A stretch of 64,000 nt of DNA from Acinetobacter lwoffii (GCF_002321025.1 NZ_DCLL01000026.1:1-64000), one strand, 5' to 3'; positions 16,346 to 25,809 are shown, numbered from the stretch's first letter. A program made the numbers and translations. The notes: a model not told the origin generated them from the letters alone.

Positions 16346-17062
16346 TTATTTAAGTTGCAGGTTTTCTAAATAATGCATCAATACCGAACTGGCTGCCTGT
16401 TCAAGTGCGGGCGCATAGCTTTGATGATCCACACGCAATGCAGGGATATTGATCTGGGCTTTGCGTAACTCACAGGTATGTCCAATCAGCCATTTTTCTA
16501 GACTTTCACTGGCCACTTCAGCATGGAATTGTAGTGCTAGAATATTCTGTCCTACCTGAAAGGCCTGATTTGGATAAAGGTCAGAGCTGGCCAGCAATTC
16601 TGCCTGTTTAGGTAGGTCAAAGGTATCACCATGCCAATGCAGGACGTCGATATTTTCGAGAGGTTTTAGTGGATTATATTCAATAGAAGCAAGACTGAGT
16701 TTAGACCAGCCAATTTCCTTCACATCTCCTGGATAGACTTTGGTATCCAATGCAGCAGCAATTAACTGCGCACCTAAACAGATGCCTAACGTCGGTAAGT
16801 TCTTTTGCAGGCGGACTTTAAGTAAGTTTATTTCTTCTTGTAGGAAAGGGTAGTCTTGAGTTTCATAGACTGCAATCGGGCCACCGAGAATAACGGTTAA
16901 TCCGGGATGTTCAAAAGCCTTGGTGAGATCATCGATACCGGCTTCGAAATAACGCACACGTAAGCCGAGCTGATAAAAAATATCTTCCCAAGCGCCTAAG
17001 TCTTCAAAAGCCAGATGTTGAATGGCATACACGGTATCGGAGAGGTGGGCTAAGTTCAGCAT
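16346..17062 (-). CDS. Class I glutamine amidotransferase-like protein (GMP synthase/GuaA-type domain)
   Basis: This 238-residue stand-alone amidotransferase domain has the nucleophile elbow LGICLGAQLIA with Cys95, and His180 and Glu182 (QFHAEV) completing the Cys-His-Glu triad. The LHWHGDTFDLP segment near 141-151 is typical of the GATase1 GMP-synthase-like subgroup, which hydrolyses glutamine or acts on gamma-glutamyl compounds. No synthetase partner is adjacent, so it probably acts alone on a small gamma-glutamyl substrate; that is inference. It is divergent from the GST gene. Confidence 0.88.
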   Translation of the reverse strand: MLNLAHLSDTVYAIQHLAFEDLGAWEDIFYQLGLRVRYFEAGIDDLTKAFEHPGLTVILGGPIAVYETQDYPFLQEEINLLKVRLQKNLPTLGICLGAQLIAAALDTKVYPGDVKEIGWSKLSLASIEYNPLKPLENIDVLHWHGDTFDLPKQAELLASSDLYPNQAFQVGQNILALQFHAEVASESLEKWLIGHTCELRKAQINIPALRVDHQSYAPALEQAASSVLMHYLENLQLK

Positions 17063-17302
17063 AGTTTTTTGATATCAAGAGAATGATTTAATTTAACGTG
17101 AATCAAAAGCAAAATAAAAGGTTTATCTACCGATCCTGTGCAAAATAGAAAGCAATGAACATCGCTGCGCTATCAGTAAGTGTGTAAACATTTTTCGTGT
17201 GATCGCTACATGAAGCAGTTCATTTTTTCTTTTGTATAGGAAAGAGAGTAGAGTAAGACTGCCGTACTGAATAAAAACAACAAGTCTATCAGGAACAAGG
17301 AT

Positions 17303-17944
17303 ATGCAAAATATACGTTTATATGTCGATAAAAATAGAATCAGCCCTTATGCCATGTCGGTTTATGTTGCCTTAAAAGAAAAGGGTTTAGATTTTCAGGA
17401 AATTGTGATTGATTTAGATCAGCAGCAACAGAAATCTGCGACTTATCAAGCCATTTGTCCAAGTGCTAAAGTTCCGTGTTTAATAGTAGATAACTTTAGC
17501 CTGTTTGAATCATGGGTAATCACTGAATACTTGGAAGATGCCTTTCCAGCTCCAAGTTATCCGGCCTTATATCCAAAGGAAATTCAGGCCAGAGCCAAAT
17601 GTCGCGCCATACAAGCCTTGGTCAAAAGCGATTTTATGCAAATCCGTCAGCAAATGCCTTCCGATTCGGTATTTCATCCACCAAAAATATCTACACCTCT
17701 TACAGCTTCGATCACTGAAGAAATTCAGCGATTGTTAAATGTGGCAGAACATATGCTAGAGGACATATGGTTGGCTGAACACTGGTCAATTGCAGACTTT
17801 GATCTGGCCTTTATGTTGCATCGTTTGCTGAGCCATCAGGTGAAACTTCCTGTGAAAATAATAGAATATATCGAGCGTAATTTTAGGCGGGCTTCGGTAC
17901 AGGCCTGGCTGGCAGAACACGAAAAAGCTAAAACTTTAATTTAA
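17303..17944 (+). CDS. yfcF: Glutathione S-transferase, YfcF-type
   Basis: This 213-residue protein has a thioredoxin-like N-terminal domain: RISPYAMSVYVALKEKGL near residues 12-29, PSAKVPCLIVDNF with the cis-Pro near 52-64, and FESWVITEYLED near 67-78 (glutathione contact). An all-helical C-terminal domain follows. The SPYAMS opening resembles E. coli YfcF, a glutathione transferase/peroxidase linked to oxidative stress. A helpful ribosome-binding site AGGAACAAGG precedes the ATG. The gene is isolated. The subfamily is likely but not certain, and the substrate is unknown. Confidence 0.82.
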   Translation: MQNIRLYVDKNRISPYAMSVYVALKEKGLDFQEIVIDLDQQQQKSATYQAICPSAKVPCLIVDNFSLFESWVITEYLEDAFPAPSYPALYPKEIQARAKCRAIQALVKSDFMQIRQQMPSDSVFHPPKISTPLTASITEEIQRLLNVAEHMLEDIWLAEHWSIADFDLAFMLHRLLSHQVKLPVKIIEYIERNFRRASVQAWLAEHEKAKTLI

Positions 17945-18076
17945 TGCCGACTGATAAAACAGTTCATAAAAAAATCTACTTAAATAGATAAAACTCAAGC
18001 GTAATATGAATCAGAACAAAACTTGAAAAGATGCTGAGGATACAGTCCTCGTTGAATAAGAAGGAGGTAGTGGCCG

Positions 18077-19018
18077 GTGGGGAATTCACATCATCATGAA
18101 CATAGTCATGTCACTGTGACTGCAAAAAATGCCAAAAAATTATCAATAGCGTTGGCATTAACCACGACTTTTTTAATTGTGGAAGTGATTGCCGGTTTTC
18201 TGACTCAAAGTTTGGCCCTACTTTCTGATGCTGCGCATATGTTTACCGATGCTGCTGCACTGGCTATCGCATTAGTGGCCATTAAAATTGGACAAAAACC
18301 GGCAGACAATAAACGGACTTTTGGTTATCAGCGTTTTGAAATTCTGGCTGCCCTGTTTAACGCCTTGATGCTGTTTGTAGTTGCGATTTATATCTTGTTT
18401 GAAGCTTATCAGCGTTTGAGTCATCCGCCGGAAATCCAGAGTTTGGGGATGATGATCGTAGCCACCTTGGGGCTGACCATTAATCTGATTTCCATGAAAA
18501 TTCTGGTATCCAGTAGTCAGGAAAGTCTCAATGTTAAAGGTGCTTATCTGGAAGTACTCAGTGATGCGCTGGGATCAGTCGGAGTAATTATTGGGGCACT
18601 AGTGATTTATTTGACTGGCTGGATGTGGATGGATACGCTGATTGCGGTATTGATCGGATTTTGGGTATTGCCAAGAACCTGGATTTTGCTGAAACAGAGC
18701 ATCAATATTCTGCTTGAGGGTGTGCCGGATGAAATTGATATTGAAAAATTACGTCACGATCTCTTGGCGCTTGACGGGGTCCAGGATATTCATCAGCTCA
18801 AGGTATGGGCGATTACTTCCAAAAAAGTCATGCTGACAGTGCATCTGGTTGCGCCGAATGTGGATTATCGGAAACTGCGTCATCAAGCTTTCGAGATGCT
18901 CCACCATGAGCATCATATTACCGAGATGACCTTGCAGATCGAAGCGGAAGATTGTCCGCCGGAACATCGGGGACAATCCTCACATCCGCATTCACATGCC
19001 GAAAGCCATCAGCATTGA
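18077..19018 (+). CDS. Cation diffusion facilitator (CzcD/ZitB-like zinc exporter)
   Basis: This 313-residue CDF transporter has six membrane helices. It exports Zn2+ and similar ions from the cytoplasm by proton exchange. Metal-site signatures are LLSDAAHMFTDAAALA in TM2 (His54, Asp58) and YLEVLSDALGSVGVI in TM5, where Glu replaces the more common His, as in CzcD-type proteins. Both termini are His-rich (SHHHEHSHV at the start; a His/Ser tail at the end), as expected for metal sensing. The start is GTG at 18077 behind a strong AAGGAGG at nine-base spacing. No metal regulator is adjacent. Confidence 0.92.
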   Translation: MGNSHHHEHSHVTVTAKNAKKLSIALALTTTFLIVEVIAGFLTQSLALLSDAAHMFTDAAALAIALVAIKIGQKPADNKRTFGYQRFEILAALFNALMLFVVAIYILFEAYQRLSHPPEIQSLGMMIVATLGLTINLISMKILVSSSQESLNVKGAYLEVLSDALGSVGVIIGALVIYLTGWMWMDTLIAVLIGFWVLPRTWILLKQSINILLEGVPDEIDIEKLRHDLLALDGVQDIHQLKVWAITSKKVMLTVHLVAPNVDYRKLRHQAFEMLHHEHHITEMTLQIEAEDCPPEHRGQSSHPHSHAESHQH

Positions 19019-19049
19019 AATTGAATAGTCTCAGCAGCAGAAATATTTT

Positions 19050-20027
19050 TTATTTTTTTAAAAGTGAGCGAATCACATCCAGATAACTTGGCGGAGCATC
19101 GACATACTGACGCTCCCTTAATATCTGGTGCATTCTCGCCAGCTTTTGATGCGGAACAGAGGCCATCAAATGATGTTCAATATGATAGTTCACATGAATC
19201 GGGGCAACCAAAGCACGTGCCAACCAACCTGCACGAGTAGTTCGGGTATTGCTAAGGGCAGAATGACTGGTTTCTAGGCCCGCATGCTCAGCCATGGCGC
19301 GGATGCGGATGAACAAAGGAAATGGAGTGATATAGGCGAGAGGCCATAATAAATACAGTTTAGGATGGCCGCTGGCCCACAGTGCAGAAAAAATCGCAGC
19401 ATTTGAGATCAACATACCAGAACTATTTTTAAGCAAGTTTTTCGCTAACTCTGGATTGCTGCGATCACCACGCGGAATTGGCTTGGGGTCGTTGGAAACA
19501 CTCCATTCCAGTAACTCAAGATCCATTAATACTCGACCAGCGAGAAATTTAAGCCCAGATTGCCCATTCAGGTCACGGAAGAATTTCCTGAATAGTGAGC
19601 TTTGCGTAATGGGAAAATTTTTTACCAACCCCAAGTCAGGATCATCTGGCTGCGAGGTTTTAGCATGATGTTTCAGATGATAAGGACGATATTTTCTGAC
19701 ATCATTCCAGATCGGGCGTGCACAGAGCCAGTCAGTCAAATGAGTGTTCAACCATTTGGTTTTGAACAGGCTATGATGTGAGGCATCATGCATCAAAATA
19801 GCCAGCGCAAGCTGGCGTCCAGCAAAAATGGCCAATGCCAATGCACACATCAGGACTTTTCCCCACGTAGGTAAATATTCCCAGCTATAGGCGACCGTGC
19901 CAAAGGTCATGACAATTACGGTCCAGGTTGAACCTACTGCCCAAGCACCATGCAAGTCTGAGGTCGTGGTGAGTTCTTTAATTTCATCACGACTAAAAAG
20001 TTCTGTGACACTGACCTTGCTGTTCAT
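19050..20027 (-). CDS. Membrane fatty acid desaturase
   Basis: This 325-residue integral membrane di-iron desaturase/hydroxylase has three histidine boxes: HDASHHS near residue 89, HLKHHAKT near 124 and NYHIEHH near 290. These ligate the two irons. Hydrophobic segments lie near residues 30-75 and 205-240. It probably introduces a double bond or hydroxyl into acyl chains of membrane lipids, but carotenoid ketolase/hydroxylase-like enzymes share the motifs. It follows the PaaX-type regulator gene on the same strand with a 93-base gap, so co-transcription is possible. No clear terminator was seen between it and the convergent CDF gene. Confidence 0.88.
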   Translation of the reverse strand: MNSKVSVTELFSRDEIKELTTTSDLHGAWAVGSTWTVIVMTFGTVAYSWEYLPTWGKVLMCALALAIFAGRQLALAILMHDASHHSLFKTKWLNTHLTDWLCARPIWNDVRKYRPYHLKHHAKTSQPDDPDLGLVKNFPITQSSLFRKFFRDLNGQSGLKFLAGRVLMDLELLEWSVSNDPKPIPRGDRSNPELAKNLLKNSSGMLISNAAIFSALWASGHPKLYLLWPLAYITPFPLFIRIRAMAEHAGLETSHSALSNTRTTRAGWLARALVAPIHVNYHIEHHLMASVPHQKLARMHQILRERQYVDAPPSYLDVIRSLLKK

Positions 20028-20120
20028 TTTTCTGCCTATATTTAGTTCTTATTGCTTTATTCAATATATTTGGATGGAATATTACAGTCAATTTATTTTT
20101 GTGTATAAAGAAGAAATAAA

Positions 20121-20909
20121 TTAGACCCCTTGATCTTTAAAATAGTGTTGCCATAAAAGTTGACCCTGTTTTTCTATTTTGCGGACTGCGAGCTCAAATT
20201 GTTGTCGGGCATCGGTGTCTATCCATTCTGCAGGAAGCAAAGGATCAGCACGTAAACTAAACAGGGCAGATTTACCTAGATAAAAGGCACTTTTTGCAGC
20301 ATCTGCTAAAGTCAGATTTTGGTAATTTTCAAACCAGTCGTTAATATCACGCTGTACTGCATGATAGGTCTGATGTAGCTCTTCGATATCCCATAAATCA
20401 CGAACTTCGGTTTCACTTTCCAGTTGACTGACTTGAAAAAAACGTGCATCTGGATCTAATCCAAACTGGATTGCAGCCGTTTTTAATTCGGTTAAGCTCA
20501 GCATTAAGTTGTCTGGACGAATAAAAACATTCTGCTCCATTTCCTGAAAGCCATAATAACCTAGTGCTTTTTCCCGTTTGGATAATGCAGTGCGATCTAC
20601 ACGTCCCAAAGCACCGGTATAAACCAGTACATATTTTCCATTCCACGCGGTCGCCATTTGCATATTGGGATGCTTGTTTAAACTGATAAAAGAAGTATCA
20701 AATTTTTTTTCTAGCAATTGATACACCCCGCGCTCTACAGCTTGAATGATATTTTCCTGATTCAATCGGGCTACAGCAACCCGCAGACTATTGTGAGAAA
20801 TGCTTAATAGATCTGCTGCACATAGCATCTGTTTAATGCTGGCGGTGGAATTTTGAGACGCATATAACAAGTCTAAAACCAGATGACGGGCATTCAATTT
20901 ATAAGTCAT
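20121..20909 (-). CDS. PaaX family transcriptional regulator
   Basis: This 262-residue protein has an N-terminal winged-helix region (residues 1-75; SIKQMLCAADLLSISHNSLRVAVARL carries the recognition helix) and the PaaX-type middle and C-terminal domains (YVLVYTGALGRVDRTALSKRE, then LDPDARFFQVSQLESE). PaaX proteins repress phenylacetate degradation genes and respond to phenylacetyl-CoA. No paa genes lie nearby. The nearest gene on the same strand is the fatty acid desaturase, so this may be a paralog sensing another acyl-CoA; that is inference. Confidence 0.85.
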   Translation of the reverse strand: MTYKLNARHLVLDLLYASQNSTASIKQMLCAADLLSISHNSLRVAVARLNQENIIQAVERGVYQLLEKKFDTSFISLNKHPNMQMATAWNGKYVLVYTGALGRVDRTALSKREKALGYYGFQEMEQNVFIRPDNLMLSLTELKTAAIQFGLDPDARFFQVSQLESETEVRDLWDIEELHQTYHAVQRDINDWFENYQNLTLADAAKSAFYLGKSALFSLRADPLLPAEWIDTDARQQFELAVRKIEKQGQLLWQHYFKDQGV

Positions 20910-21060
20910 GAAACGATATCGTAATTAAAGGAATTGAAAGTTTTGAAGTTTATTTACAATAGCACTTTGTTGTGAATAATCCAAAAAATGTCAGGGTGAA
21001 AGAGGATGAATAAGTGATTTGAGATATGCTTTTTATTAATGAATTTTTTTAAACACAATA

Positions 21061-21091
21061 AAAAAGCCCTTATCTTTCGATAAGGGCTTTT
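21061..21091 (-). terminator. Terminator after tRNA-Gly
   Basis: A perfect nine-pair stem GCCCTTATC/GATAAGGGC with a four-base loop is flanked by A and T runs. On the minus strand it ends the cysS/tRNA-Gly transcript. Confidence 0.85.
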
Positions 21092-21098
21092 CGTATTC

Positions 21099-21174
21099 TG
21101 GAGCGGGAAAGGAGACTCGAACTCCCGACCCCAACCTTGGCAAGGTTATGCTCTACCAACTGAGCTATTCCCGC
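21099..21174 (-). tRNA. glyV: tRNA-Gly(GCC)
   Basis: The 76-base minus-strand sequence folds as a cloverleaf. The acceptor GCGGGAA pairs with TTCCCGC, followed by T and an encoded CCA. The D-arm has AGCTCAGTTGGTAGAGC, the anticodon loop is CTTGCCAAG with anticodon GCC, and the T-loop reads GTTCGAGTC. The gene lies 62 bases downstream of cysS on the same strand and just before a terminator. Confidence 0.97.
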
Positions 21175-21236
21175 AATGAGATGAATTATAGAGAATTCCA
21201 CAGCAGTGTCAACTCTCTATAAATCTGTTTGATTAA

Positions 21237-22658
21237 TTAATCAGCACGGCGCCAAACCGTACCTTGACGGGTATCTTCAAGAACAACACCTTGATCAAGT
21301 AAAGATTGACGGATTTCGTCTGCGCGTGCGAACTCTTTGGCTTTCTTGGCATCCTGACGTTGCTGAATCAAATCTTCAATTTGCTCAGGCGACAATCCTA
21401 GCGCTTCCTGACCAATGTCAGATTTGAGGAACTCTTCTACATCTTGCTGTACCAGACCGAGAATATTGGTCAGGTGACGTAAAGTTGCATAATAAATCGC
21501 TGCCTGTTCCGCATTTTCTTCTTTCACAGCACGATTCAGTTCTTTATTGATTTCGAACAATACCGCAATCGCTTCAGGCGTATTGAAATCATCACGCATA
21601 GCGGTATTAAAACGCTCAACCAAAGCCTCATCCAGAGTTTCAACCAGATGATCACCATAAACCGCGTGATAGGTTTTAAACGAATGGTAGAAACGAGACA
21701 AGGTGTTTTTTGCTTCTTTTAATGCCACATCAGAATAGTTCACCGGGCTACGATAATGGGAAGACACGATAAAGTAACGCACCACTTCCGGATGGAATTT
21801 TTCAATCACGTCGCGAATGGTGAAGAAATTGCCTAAAGACTTCGACATTTTCTCGCCATCGACATTGATGAATCCGGCATGCATCCAGTAATTAACATAC
21901 TGTTCGCCAGTAGATGCTTCAGATTGTGCAATTTCATTTTCATGGTGCGGGAAAGTCAGATCAGCACCACCGCCATGAATATCGAAATGATTGCCTAGGC
22001 AGCAGGTCGACATTGCTGAACATTCGATGTGCCAGCCTGGACGGCCATTGCCCCAAGGAGATGCCCATGACGGTTCATTTTCCTTGGCATGTTTCCACAG
22101 TACAAAGTCAAACGGGTGTTTCTTTTCGACTTCAACATCGACACGTTCAGACGCGCCGGCTTGCATATCTTCTAATTTACGGCCAGACAGACGACCATAT
22201 TTGGCAAACTTCTCGACCTCAAAGTAGACATCGCCATTATTGGAAGGATAAGCCGTACCTTTGTCGACCAGGTTGCCGATCATATCCTGCATTTGATCAA
22301 TGTAATCTGTTGCTTTAGGTGCTATATCAGGTGCAAGACAGCCCAGTTTGGCAAAGTCTTCATTCATCGCATCAATAAAGCGACCTGTTAATTCTGAGAT
22401 ACTTTCGCCATTTTCATTGGCACGTTTAATAATTTTATCGTCAATATCCGTAATATTACGCACATATTTGACTTTCCAGCCTTGGCTACGCAGGAAGCGG
22501 ATAATATAGTCAAATGCAACCACTGTACGTGCATGTCCTATATGACAATAATCATAGACCGTCATACCACAGACATACAGATCAATTTGACCTTCAACAC
22601 GAGGTACGAATTCTACTTTTTTGCGTTGCTCTGAGTTATATAGAACAAATGGTTGCAT
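21237..22658 (-). CDS. cysS: Cysteinyl-tRNA synthetase
   Basis: CysS charges tRNA-Cys with cysteine. The 473-residue protein (E. coli 461) has the class I signature CHIGHART near residues 38-45 and the KMSKSLGN loop near 270. Zinc ligands include Cys30 in YVCGMTVYDY and the later cysteine and GHFDIHGGGADLTFPHHENEIAQ region, with its His pair near 239-240. The C-terminal helical anticodon-binding domain is complete. tRNA-Gly follows on the same strand, so the tRNA may be processed from a cysS read-through transcript. Confidence 0.97.
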   Translation of the reverse strand: MQPFVLYNSEQRKKVEFVPRVEGQIDLYVCGMTVYDYCHIGHARTVVAFDYIIRFLRSQGWKVKYVRNITDIDDKIIKRANENGESISELTGRFIDAMNEDFAKLGCLAPDIAPKATDYIDQMQDMIGNLVDKGTAYPSNNGDVYFEVEKFAKYGRLSGRKLEDMQAGASERVDVEVEKKHPFDFVLWKHAKENEPSWASPWGNGRPGWHIECSAMSTCCLGNHFDIHGGGADLTFPHHENEIAQSEASTGEQYVNYWMHAGFINVDGEKMSKSLGNFFTIRDVIEKFHPEVVRYFIVSSHYRSPVNYSDVALKEAKNTLSRFYHSFKTYHAVYGDHLVETLDEALVERFNTAMRDDFNTPEAIAVLFEINKELNRAVKEENAEQAAIYYATLRHLTNILGLVQQDVEEFLKSDIGQEALGLSPEQIEDLIQQRQDAKKAKEFARADEIRQSLLDQGVVLEDTRQGTVWRRAD

Positions 22659-23090
22659 AGCTGTTCAAAAGACTTCAAATAAAAGGATGAATCATCTTAA
22701 CCTAAGCATAATTATTCATAAAGATAAAAGCGTAAAAAGCCTCAGTTATTTAGGATAGTTAGGCGACAAGAGTGATTTAGGAAGAAGAGGTTTAGGAAGT
22801 GAAATGGCGATATTGAGCTTACATTTTCAGAGGCAGTGTTTGCCAGTATGATTGAATTATATTTGAATGAGTCTGGTCTGATTTGAACCAAACCTATTTT
22901 GGATAGCGTAAGCGTGTTCCCCTAAAAAATAAAAATAAGTACATTCTATAGTTTTAAAAATGGAGCGAATGTAGAGGTGGAGATACCAGATTGCGCAAGT
23001 TGAATACAATCTGAATATATTAAAAATCCGTCGAATCTTCTACATTTAGAAAGCTTACAATTGCATAGCTATGCTAAAATTGCGAAAATT
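22659..23090. other. Intergenic region between cysS and kdsD
   Basis: No gene or structured RNA is supported in this stretch. It separates the divergent cysS and kdsD operons and should hold both promoters. A TGCTAAAAT (extended -10-like) element ends at 23080, but this lies very close to the assigned kdsD start and lacks a clear -35. Confidence 0.4.
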
Positions 23091-24134
23091 ATGCCCATCA
23101 AACCAGAGTTTTTCTCTGTCCTTAGCGTAGGTAAACAGGCTTTGAATCCACAAAAAACAGCGAATCAACTAGATTTCCAGAAAGTCGCACTTGAAACACT
23201 TCGCATCGAAGAAAATGCACTACAGATTTTAGCAACACAGATTGATGACCGTTTTAGCCGGGCATGTGAAATTATTCTACAGTGTACTGGCCGTCTGGTG
23301 ATTACCGGAATGGGCAAGTCAGGTCATATTGGCCGTAAAATGGCGGCGACCTTTGCTTCGACCGGAACACCGTCGTTCTTTATGCATCCGGGTGAAGCCG
23401 GTCATGGCGACTTGGGTATGCTGGTGGCTGGTGATGTGCTGATTGCAATTTCAAACTCGGGCAAGAGTGATGAAATCATGATGCTGATGCCGCTGATCAA
23501 GCATCTGGAAATTCCGCTGATTACCATCAGTGGTGATGATCGTGGTCCAATGCCACAAAATGCTGATGTGGCTTTGACGCTGGGTAATATTCAGGAGGCT
23601 TGTCCACTGGGTTTAGCGCCGACATCGTCAACGACGGCAACATTGGCTTTGGGTGATGCTTTAGCAGTGGCTTTACTGGATGCTCGCGGCTTTACTTCGG
23701 ATGATTTTGCACGTTCACATCCTGCAGGTGCGCTGGGTAAGCGTCTGTTATTGCATGTGAAGCATCTGATGCGTACTGGCTCTGATTTACCTAAAGTCTC
23801 ACCAGATACCGCCATGAATAAAGTATTGTACGAAATTTCCAACAAGCGCTTGGGCTTGACCACAGTGGTCGATGAAAATGACGTTTTACTTGGGATTTTT
23901 ACCGATGGTGACTTGCGTCGCTTGATTGATAAGCAGCAAGGCTTTGATGTCAATCTGGCTATTCAGGACGTGATGACCAAAAATCCGTTGACCATTTCTC
24001 AGGAAGCACGTGCAGTGGTCGCATTGGAACGTATGAATGAACATAAAATTAATCAATTTGTAGTTGTTGATGATGCCAATAAAGTCATTGGCGTGATTAG
24101 TATGCATGACCTGATTCAGGCTGGGGTAAATTAA
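23091..24134 (+). CDS. kdsD: Arabinose-5-phosphate isomerase
   Basis: KdsD interconverts ribulose-5-phosphate and arabinose-5-phosphate, the first step toward Kdo for lipid A-linked sugar. The SIS domain includes ITGMGKSGHIGRKMAATFASTGTPSFFMHPGEAGHGDLGM in the first half. Two CBS domains follow (residues about 225-345; GIFTDGDLRR and VIGVISMHDL). The start is uncertain: ATG at 23091 gives 347 residues, somewhat longer than E. coli KdsD (328), and a TTG further upstream extends it by ten codons. It leads the kdsD-kdsC-lptC-lptA-lptB operon, with three bases between its stop and kdsC. Confidence 0.93.
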   Translation: MPIKPEFFSVLSVGKQALNPQKTANQLDFQKVALETLRIEENALQILATQIDDRFSRACEIILQCTGRLVITGMGKSGHIGRKMAATFASTGTPSFFMHPGEAGHGDLGMLVAGDVLIAISNSGKSDEIMMLMPLIKHLEIPLITISGDDRGPMPQNADVALTLGNIQEACPLGLAPTSSTTATLALGDALAVALLDARGFTSDDFARSHPAGALGKRLLLHVKHLMRTGSDLPKVSPDTAMNKVLYEISNKRLGLTTVVDENDVLLGIFTDGDLRRLIDKQQGFDVNLAIQDVMTKNPLTISQEARAVVALERMNEHKINQFVVVDDANKVIGVISMHDLIQAGVN

Positions 24135-24137
24135 TAA

Positions 24138-24677
24138 ATGGCATCTTATGTATTATTAGAGCAGGCACGTCATATTGCAGCACTGGTGCTTGATGTAGAT
24201 GGTATTTTAAGTGATGGCTTTGTAACGCTGACCAATACTGGCGATGAGATCAAATCCTTTGATATTCGTGACGGTCTGGGCATGAAACTGGTTCAGCAAG
24301 CAGGGATCAAGGTGATTATTATCACCGGACGTAAAAGCAATATCGTAGAAAAGCGTATGTCGGATCTGGGTGTTGATCTGGTCTATCAGGGCCGTGAAGA
24401 CAAAGGTACAGCACTTCGTGAAGCCTGTGCGCAGCTTAATATTGATCCCGAAGATTGCCTGTACATGGGTGATGACTGGCCTGATCTCTCTGCTTTTGCC
24501 ATTGCCGGCATGAAAGTGACCGTGCCGAATGGTCATGTCGAAGTCCGCCGACGTGCCGATCTGGTGACTCAGGCGCAGGGTGGACGTGGTGCGGTTCGTG
24601 AAATCTGCGATATGCTGTTAATGTCCAAAGGCATGTACCAAGAGTTACTTGAAAAATATACTCGTGCGCCTTATTAA
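24138..24677 (+). CDS. kdsC: 3-deoxy-D-manno-octulosonate 8-phosphate phosphatase
   Basis: KdsC removes the phosphate from Kdo-8-phosphate to give Kdo. The 179-residue HAD enzyme without a cap domain has motif I LVLDVDGILSDG (Asp19 and Asp21 area), motif II ITGRKS near residue 58, and motif IV YMGDDWPDLSAF near 110-120. Length is close to E. coli KdsC (188). It sits between kdsD and lptC in the conserved order, so LPS/LOS Kdo synthesis and export genes are transcribed together. Confidence 0.95.
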   Translation: MASYVLLEQARHIAALVLDVDGILSDGFVTLTNTGDEIKSFDIRDGLGMKLVQQAGIKVIIITGRKSNIVEKRMSDLGVDLVYQGREDKGTALREACAQLNIDPEDCLYMGDDWPDLSAFAIAGMKVTVPNGHVEVRRRADLVTQAQGGRGAVREICDMLLMSKGMYQELLEKYTRAPY

Positions 24678-24710
24678 TAAGTCATATCTTTTGGATTAAG
24701 TACACCGCTT

Positions 24711-25259
24711 ATGGATACTAAAGTTTTATATATTACGGCTGTGATTATTGCCGCAATAAGTGGTGGTTATTACTATTACAGCGGCAAGGGCAACAAGCTG
24801 CAGGCAGACTCTGCGCGCAGCATGACCTATTCCGCTCAAAATATTAACTTAACCCAGACGGATGAAGCAGGCCAGGTGTCGGTTCGTGCCCAAGTGGACC
24901 GACTTGAGCAGAACCTGCAGCTAGAAACCTCAAAGCTGGAAAATCTGCGAGCATCGACTTATGACAATGGTAAAGTCGATGCGACTTTCTTTGCCAAAAT
25001 GGCGCATGGTTATGATGACAATACAAAAGTTGTACTCTCTCAAGAAGTGCTCGCCACCAAAATCATGCAAAATGGGAAAATGCAGTTCCGTACTGAAGAA
25101 CTGACCGCTTTTCCGAAAACACGTGAAATTGAAACAGACAAGACAGTGATTGTGGAATCTCCACAGGCTGAATTTGTCAGCCAGGGTCTTAAAGCCAATC
25201 TTAATGATGGTCAATACGAATTCTTTAATATTCGAGGAAAGTATGAACCAAACTCCTAA
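24711..25259 (+). CDS. lptC: LPS export protein LptC
   Basis: LptC is a bitopic inner-membrane protein of the Lpt machine that receives lipopolysaccharide from LptB2FG and passes it to LptA. The 182-residue protein has one N-terminal membrane anchor (residues 5-22, VLYITAVIIAAISGGYYYY) and a periplasmic beta-jellyroll typical of the LptC/LptA fold, with the A-x-x-A-x-F-x-S-Q-G-L-like segment near residues 148-158. Its end overlaps the start of lptA by 17 bases. Confidence 0.93.
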   Translation: MDTKVLYITAVIIAAISGGYYYYSGKGNKLQADSARSMTYSAQNINLTQTDEAGQVSVRAQVDRLEQNLQLETSKLENLRASTYDNGKVDATFFAKMAHGYDDNTKVVLSQEVLATKIMQNGKMQFRTEELTAFPKTREIETDKTVIVESPQAEFVSQGLKANLNDGQYEFFNIRGKYEPNS

Positions 25260-25809
25260 AGCCAAAATGATGCACACTTTCCTGAAGCGTATGACGCTGG
25301 CGACTGTGGTTGGACTCGGTTCAATCGCTGCTTTTGCCCTGCCATCTGACCGTAACCAGCCAATCACCTTGCTGGCTGACCGGGCGACTTTCAATGAGCG
25401 GACGGGTGTGACGACGTATTCGGGCAATGTCATCATTGAACAGGGCACCATGAAGCTGCAAGCCAATTCGATTGTGGCTAATCTGAACAATAAGCGCCAG
25501 ATCAGCCTGATTACGGCGACAGGCAGCCCGGCACAGTTCCAGCAAAAAGTGGATCCGGCCAAAGGTCTTGCCAAAGGTCAGGCGCAGAAAATTGTCTATA
25601 ATGCTGAAACCGGGATTATTACCTTGTCTGGTAATGCCTTCCTGCAACAGGACGGTGCCAGTATTCGTGGTGCGACTTTAAAATACAGCATGAACAAAGG
25701 CGATATCGAAGCTACCGGAACACCAAACAAAACTGGTTCATCGTCTGGTCGTGTACAAATCGTGATTCCACCATCTAGTTCAACAGCCTTCCCGGGAGCG
25801 CGTGATTAA
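25243..25809 (+). CDS. lptA: LPS transport periplasmic protein LptA
   Basis: LptA bridges the periplasm as a chain of beta-jellyrolls that carries lipopolysaccharide to the outer membrane. The 188-residue precursor has a signal peptide ending near AAFA (about residue 28) and a core with DRATFNERTGVTTYSGNVII and GQAQKIVYNAETGIITLSGNAFLQQDG, standard for the family. The ATG at 25243 follows GAGGAAAG and starts inside lptC in another frame; a frame extension upstream to 25150 is only overlap with lptC. The stop overlaps the lptB ATG by one base (TAATG). Confidence 0.95.
   Translation: MNQTPKAKMMHTFLKRMTLATVVGLGSIAAFALPSDRNQPITLLADRATFNERTGVTTYSGNVIIEQGTMKLQANSIVANLNNKRQISLITATGSPAQFQQKVDPAKGLAKGQAQKIVYNAETGIITLSGNAFLQQDGASIRGATLKYSMNKGDIEATGTPNKTGSSSGRVQIVIPPSSSTAFPGARD

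Noticed and set aside
18036..18050. Small GAGGA/TCCTC hairpin before the CDF gene that might compete with the ribosome-binding site
   Set aside because: Only five pairs and easily a chance match; no second structure or family match.
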